DNA of 64,000 nucleotides, taken from assembly GCA_022823865.1 (NCBI GenBank), contig JAJEHF010000145.1:1-64000 (forward strand), written 5' to 3'. The stretch's first letter is position 1. Each line of letters starts with the position of its first letter. Source of the stretch: Bryobacterales bacterium. GTDB taxonomy: Bacteria; Acidobacteriota; Terriglobia; Bryobacterales; UBA6623. Made by a program: the position numbers and the translations under genes. A model generated the notes under the pieces. The model was not told the DNA's origin, did no database searches, and worked only from the letters and a program-made list of their open reading frames with translations. Shown one piece after another: positions 61,770 through 64,000 of this stretch.

Positions 61770-62275
61770 GCGATTCTCGGCATTGTCTCGACGAACACAC
61801 CATAGCCCTGCATGCGGGGGGCGATCTGGGGCGCCTGCGGCGCTGGCTGGCCGACCGCCACCTGGCGGGCTGCCCGCAGTGTAGGGCCGGAGTCAGCGAC
61901 TACGCCGGGGTGCTGGACGCGCTTGCGCAGACGGGCCCGGTGCCTGAGATCGATTTCGACGCGCTGGCCCACAACGTTCGGGTCGCCGCCGTGCAAGCCC
62001 GCCCGGTCCGCGGCACACAGACTGGCTGGGGCTGGCGAGCCGCGGCCGGAGCCGGCCTGGCTGCGGTTGCACTTGGCATGCTCTTGCTGATGCCGGAGTC
62101 CGACGACTCCGCGGCAGATTCCACAGTGGTCGCCACTTCGATCCCCGCCCTGCCGGACCAGATGGGCCCTTGGGACGGTGACGACGTGCAGCTGACCAGC
62201 ACTGGCAGCTTGCGCGTGCAGGCCTTTCACCCCGGTTCGGGCGCGCTGACAATCACCGACTACTACGCACCATGA
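61766..62275 (+). CDS. Zinc-binding anti-sigma factor, membrane-anchored
   Basis: A 169-residue protein starting at ATG 61766, which overlaps the sigma-factor stop. The cytoplasmic zinc anti-sigma motif is HLAGCPQC preceded by His/Asp (CLDEHTIALHAGGDLG). One transmembrane helix is WRAAAGAGLAAVALGMLLLM, followed by a short periplasmic tail (PGSGALTITDYYAP). It holds the sigma factor inactive until a signal arrives. The reading frame is hidden inside the longer track ORF 61442-62275. Confidence 0.88.
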   Translation: MSDSRHCLDEHTIALHAGGDLGRLRRWLADRHLAGCPQCRAGVSDYAGVLDALAQTGPVPEIDFDALAHNVRVAAVQARPVRGTQTGWGWRAAAGAGLAAVALGMLLLMPESDDSAADSTVVATSIPALPDQMGPWDGDDVQLTSTGSLRVQAFHPGSGALTITDYYAP

Positions 62276-63429
62276 AATCCCTGAAGCTCAACCACGCACT
62301 GGCATACGCGGCCTTGGCGCTTGCGTGCGCGGCCCAGCCCGCGCGGGCACAGGTGCCGCAGGTCGCGGTCGACATCCCGGACGGGGTGCCCCTGCGGGTC
62401 GCCGCGCAGGACTTCTCGGACAGCGAGTCCGAGGTGCGGGGCGGAGCGATCGTGATCCACCTGTCCGGATCGGTCCACTTCCGCCACGACGGCGCAGACC
62501 CGGTACGCGCGATCGCCCTGCGCGTCGCGGCTGGCGAGGAGACGCTGGGCGGCCGCGCCACGGTGACCATGCCAAGCTTGCACACCGCCCAAGGCGAGAG
62601 CTTCGAAGTGCCGCTGAACCTGCGCTTGGTGCGCCCCCTGCCGCTGGGCCAAGGCTCCGCGGTTCGCATTGAGCCTGACGCCGTGCTGTTCGCCTCGCTG
62701 GCCGCCGCCGGGCCGGACCGGCTTGATTCGATTCGCAAGCTGACAGTGCTCGAGATGGAGGCGCGGCGCGACCGGGAGCACTTCCTGGCCCTGTGGCAGC
62801 GCGGGGGCAAGCCCGCCCTGACCGCGGCCATGCAGGCCAGCCTGCGCCGCCAAGCCGCGCGGCCCCGCCTCGAAGTTCGTCTGGCGGGCCAAGGGCCTGC
62901 CACGGTCGCGGCCGCAGAGCCGGTCCGCGAGATGGAGATTGCAGTGGTGAACCAGGCCGACGCACCGCTGATCTTGGAGTCGGGATCGGCTCAGGTGCGC
63001 GGATCGGTCTCCGATGCTCCGCGATTTCTCCTGCGCAGCCGTGGCGGACGGGCAGTGCGGCACTTTGACATCGGCTGGCTCGTGCGCGACGGCGCCGGAT
63101 CGCTCTATTCGGTCGGGTCCGCGCCAGTCACCGAACGGGCCAGCGTGGCCGGGCCACAGGCTCAAGAAGCCACGGGCGAAGGTCGGTTCCTGATCCGGCC
63201 CGCGTCCGACGGTGATCCGGCCATCGGTGCCATGCTGGCCTACTTGCGCAGCGCCCAATTCGACGACGGCACGGTCTGGGTGCCGAGCCGCGAAACGCTG
63301 GAAGCGGCGCGGCTGGCCGAGGCGGTGCCGGTTTCGGCCGAAGAGCGGCGACTGAGCCAGCTGTATCGAGAGCGCGGAGCGGACGCGATCGCCGAGGAAT
63401 TGCGGAAATTCACCCAATCCGGCCAGTGA
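62272..63429 (+). CDS. Exported protein of unknown function, coupled to the anti-sigma gene
   Basis: A 385-residue protein with a signal peptide (HALAYAALALACAAQPARA) and ATGA overlap with the anti-sigma gene, so probably co-translated. The N-terminal part (VPLRVAAQDFSDSESEVRGGAIVIHLSGSVHFRHDGADPVRAIALRVAA) is beta-rich. A charged helical stretch (residues 145-200, RKLTVLEMEARRDREHFLALWQ) and a second beta domain follow. No family is recognised. A likely role is sensing or effecting the stress that the sigma factor answers, inferred only from its place in the operon. Confidence 0.75.
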   Translation: MKSLKLNHALAYAALALACAAQPARAQVPQVAVDIPDGVPLRVAAQDFSDSESEVRGGAIVIHLSGSVHFRHDGADPVRAIALRVAAGEETLGGRATVTMPSLHTAQGESFEVPLNLRLVRPLPLGQGSAVRIEPDAVLFASLAAAGPDRLDSIRKLTVLEMEARRDREHFLALWQRGGKPALTAAMQASLRRQAARPRLEVRLAGQGPATVAAAEPVREMEIAVVNQADAPLILESGSAQVRGSVSDAPRFLLRSRGGRAVRHFDIGWLVRDGAGSLYSVGSAPVTERASVAGPQAQEATGEGRFLIRPASDGDPAIGAMLAYLRSAQFDDGTVWVPSRETLEAARLAEAVPVSAEERRLSQLYRERGADAIAEELRKFTQSGQ

Positions 63430-63482
63430 CCGTCATCGCGCCTGCCCGGGCTTGCGGAACCCCAGGCTGGCGTGGACGGATC

Positions 63483-64000
63483 ATGCGCGCGTGGAGCCGT
63501 CCGCGATGCCGGGCCGTGCTTGCGTCGGCGATCAGCCTCCACTTGCTCGCCCACTGCGGCACGGTTCCGGACGACGCAGGCTTCGTTCCCATATTCGACG
63601 GCGAGACATTGACGGACTGGCGCGCCGTTCCCGAAGACCTCGGAGCGGCTTGGTCGGTCCAGGACGGAGCGATCCAGGGAGCGGGCCTGGAGAAACGCCT
63701 TTCCTATCTCGTGTATTCCGCCGACGAAGAGCTGAGCGACTTCGAGCTCAGGCTCAGCTACCGGATGCTGACCGACGGAAATACCGGCGTCGAACTCAGG
63801 GCGCGAGCGGACACGACGGGCAAGCGTCCGTTCGAGGGCTACCACGCCGATCTGGGCCATGTCGGAATCGGCCCGCAGATCCTTGGCGCGTGGGACTTCC
63901 ACTTCGCGACGCGGACGGAATTCCCGTGCGAGCGCGGAACGCGCCTGATCATCGACGAGACAGGCGCCGGCCTTCACCAGAGGATCGAAGACCCGGTCCG
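63483..64000 (+). CDS. DUF1080 (3-keto-disaccharide hydrolase-like) protein, cut by window end
   Basis: The frame runs off the window and is absent from the ORF track. ATG 63483 gives MRAWSRPRCRAVLASAISLHLLAHCG, a signal-type N-terminus; an in-frame GTG at 63426 overlaps the preceding stop (GTGA). FVPIFDGETLTDWRAV, AWSVQDGAIQG and FELRLSYRMLTDGNTGVELRA are the hallmarks of DUF1080/3-keto-disaccharide hydrolase (concanavalin-like) proteins. They occur in soil and polymer-degrading bacteria and probably act on oxidised glycosides outside the cytoplasm. At least 172 residues are visible. Confidence 0.85.
   Translation, partial: MRAWSRPRCRAVLASAISLHLLAHCGTVPDDAGFVPIFDGETLTDWRAVPEDLGAAWSVQDGAIQGAGLEKRLSYLVYSADEELSDFELRLSYRMLTDGNTGVELRARADTTGKRPFEGYHADLGHVGIGPQILGAWDFHFATRTEFPCERGTRLIIDETGAGLHQRIEDPV

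Noticed and set aside
1-64000. CRISPR array, rRNA operon, prophage or intact insertion sequence
   Set aside because: No regular spacer-repeat pattern, rRNA or phage structural genes were seen; transposase matches are all fragments.

Overview
The window is high-GC, gene-dense bacterial DNA. Its family mix points to Acidobacteriota: an Oar-type TonB receptor, paired CRTAC1 (FG-GAP + ASPIC/UnbV) proteins, a DUF1552/DUF1592 exported pair, a PadR-controlled ADOP permease, a VWFA-related protein, and many exported TPR and sugar-acting proteins. A Bryobacterales/Solibacter-like member is my best guess. That is inference from gene content; there is no rRNA to test it.

Layout. (1) 0-22.5 kb is an accessory, secretome-rich block: a cut-off Uma2-like gene with a 21-bp coding repeat, an arylsulfatase, a scar (truncated copy of the DUF1592-family gene fused to an IS1595 relic), then TPR / Oar receptor / two CRTAC1 proteins / two divergent TPR proteins / DUF1552-DUF1592 pair / a second TonB receptor. 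This resembles an outer-membrane uptake and polymer-degradation locus. (2) 22.8-28.2 kb is one minus-strand operon: PadR regulator, ADOP permease, a small hydrophobic-tailed ORF, MacA-like adaptor and MacB/LolD-like ATPase. A consensus promoter lies inside a 16-nt inverted repeat upstream. (3) 28.3-32.1 kb is a decaying toxin-antitoxin island: RHH antitoxin with a frameshifted MazF, AbiEi/AbiEii, an orphan Phd antitoxin and an IS110 relic. It ends at tRNA-Ala(GGC). (4) 32.3-49.9 kb is mostly housekeeping: lysS, recJ, hemL, moaB, fabV, gamma-carbonic anhydrase and aspS, with an AAA/DUF4143 ATPase inserted. A sugar-acid-like pair follows (RhmD-like dehydratase plus DapA-family aldolase, both with export signals), with DUF2905 and VCBS proteins. 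(5) 50-59.7 kb holds an exported esterase, a VWFA protein, selB, a CoA-binding protein, a sugar epimerase-like TIM barrel, an EamA transporter, a signal-peptide-bearing isoaspartyl methyltransferase and an aminotransferase. (6) 60-64 kb holds a VapBC-like pair with a perfect operator over its start codon, then a translationally coupled sigma factor / anti-sigma / exported protein / DUF1080 series cut by the window end.

How the genes work together. Stop/start overlaps (ATGA or GTGA) recur at the DUF1552-DUF1592, AbiEi-AbiEii, GHL-zinc ribbon, aldolase-DUF2905 and sigma-anti-sigma-exported protein junctions, so translational coupling is common here. Three genes (vapB-like, phd-like and the 32.3-kb barrel protein) have a -10-like TANNNT hexamer 6-7 nt before the ATG and no Shine-Dalgarno, which suggests leaderless transcripts. 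No CRISPR array, rRNA, prophage or intact insertion sequence was seen. I found no clear-cut new system. The best candidates for one are the Oar/CRTAC1/TPR/DUF1552-DUF1592 cluster and the ADOP operon that carries its own ATPase and adaptor.
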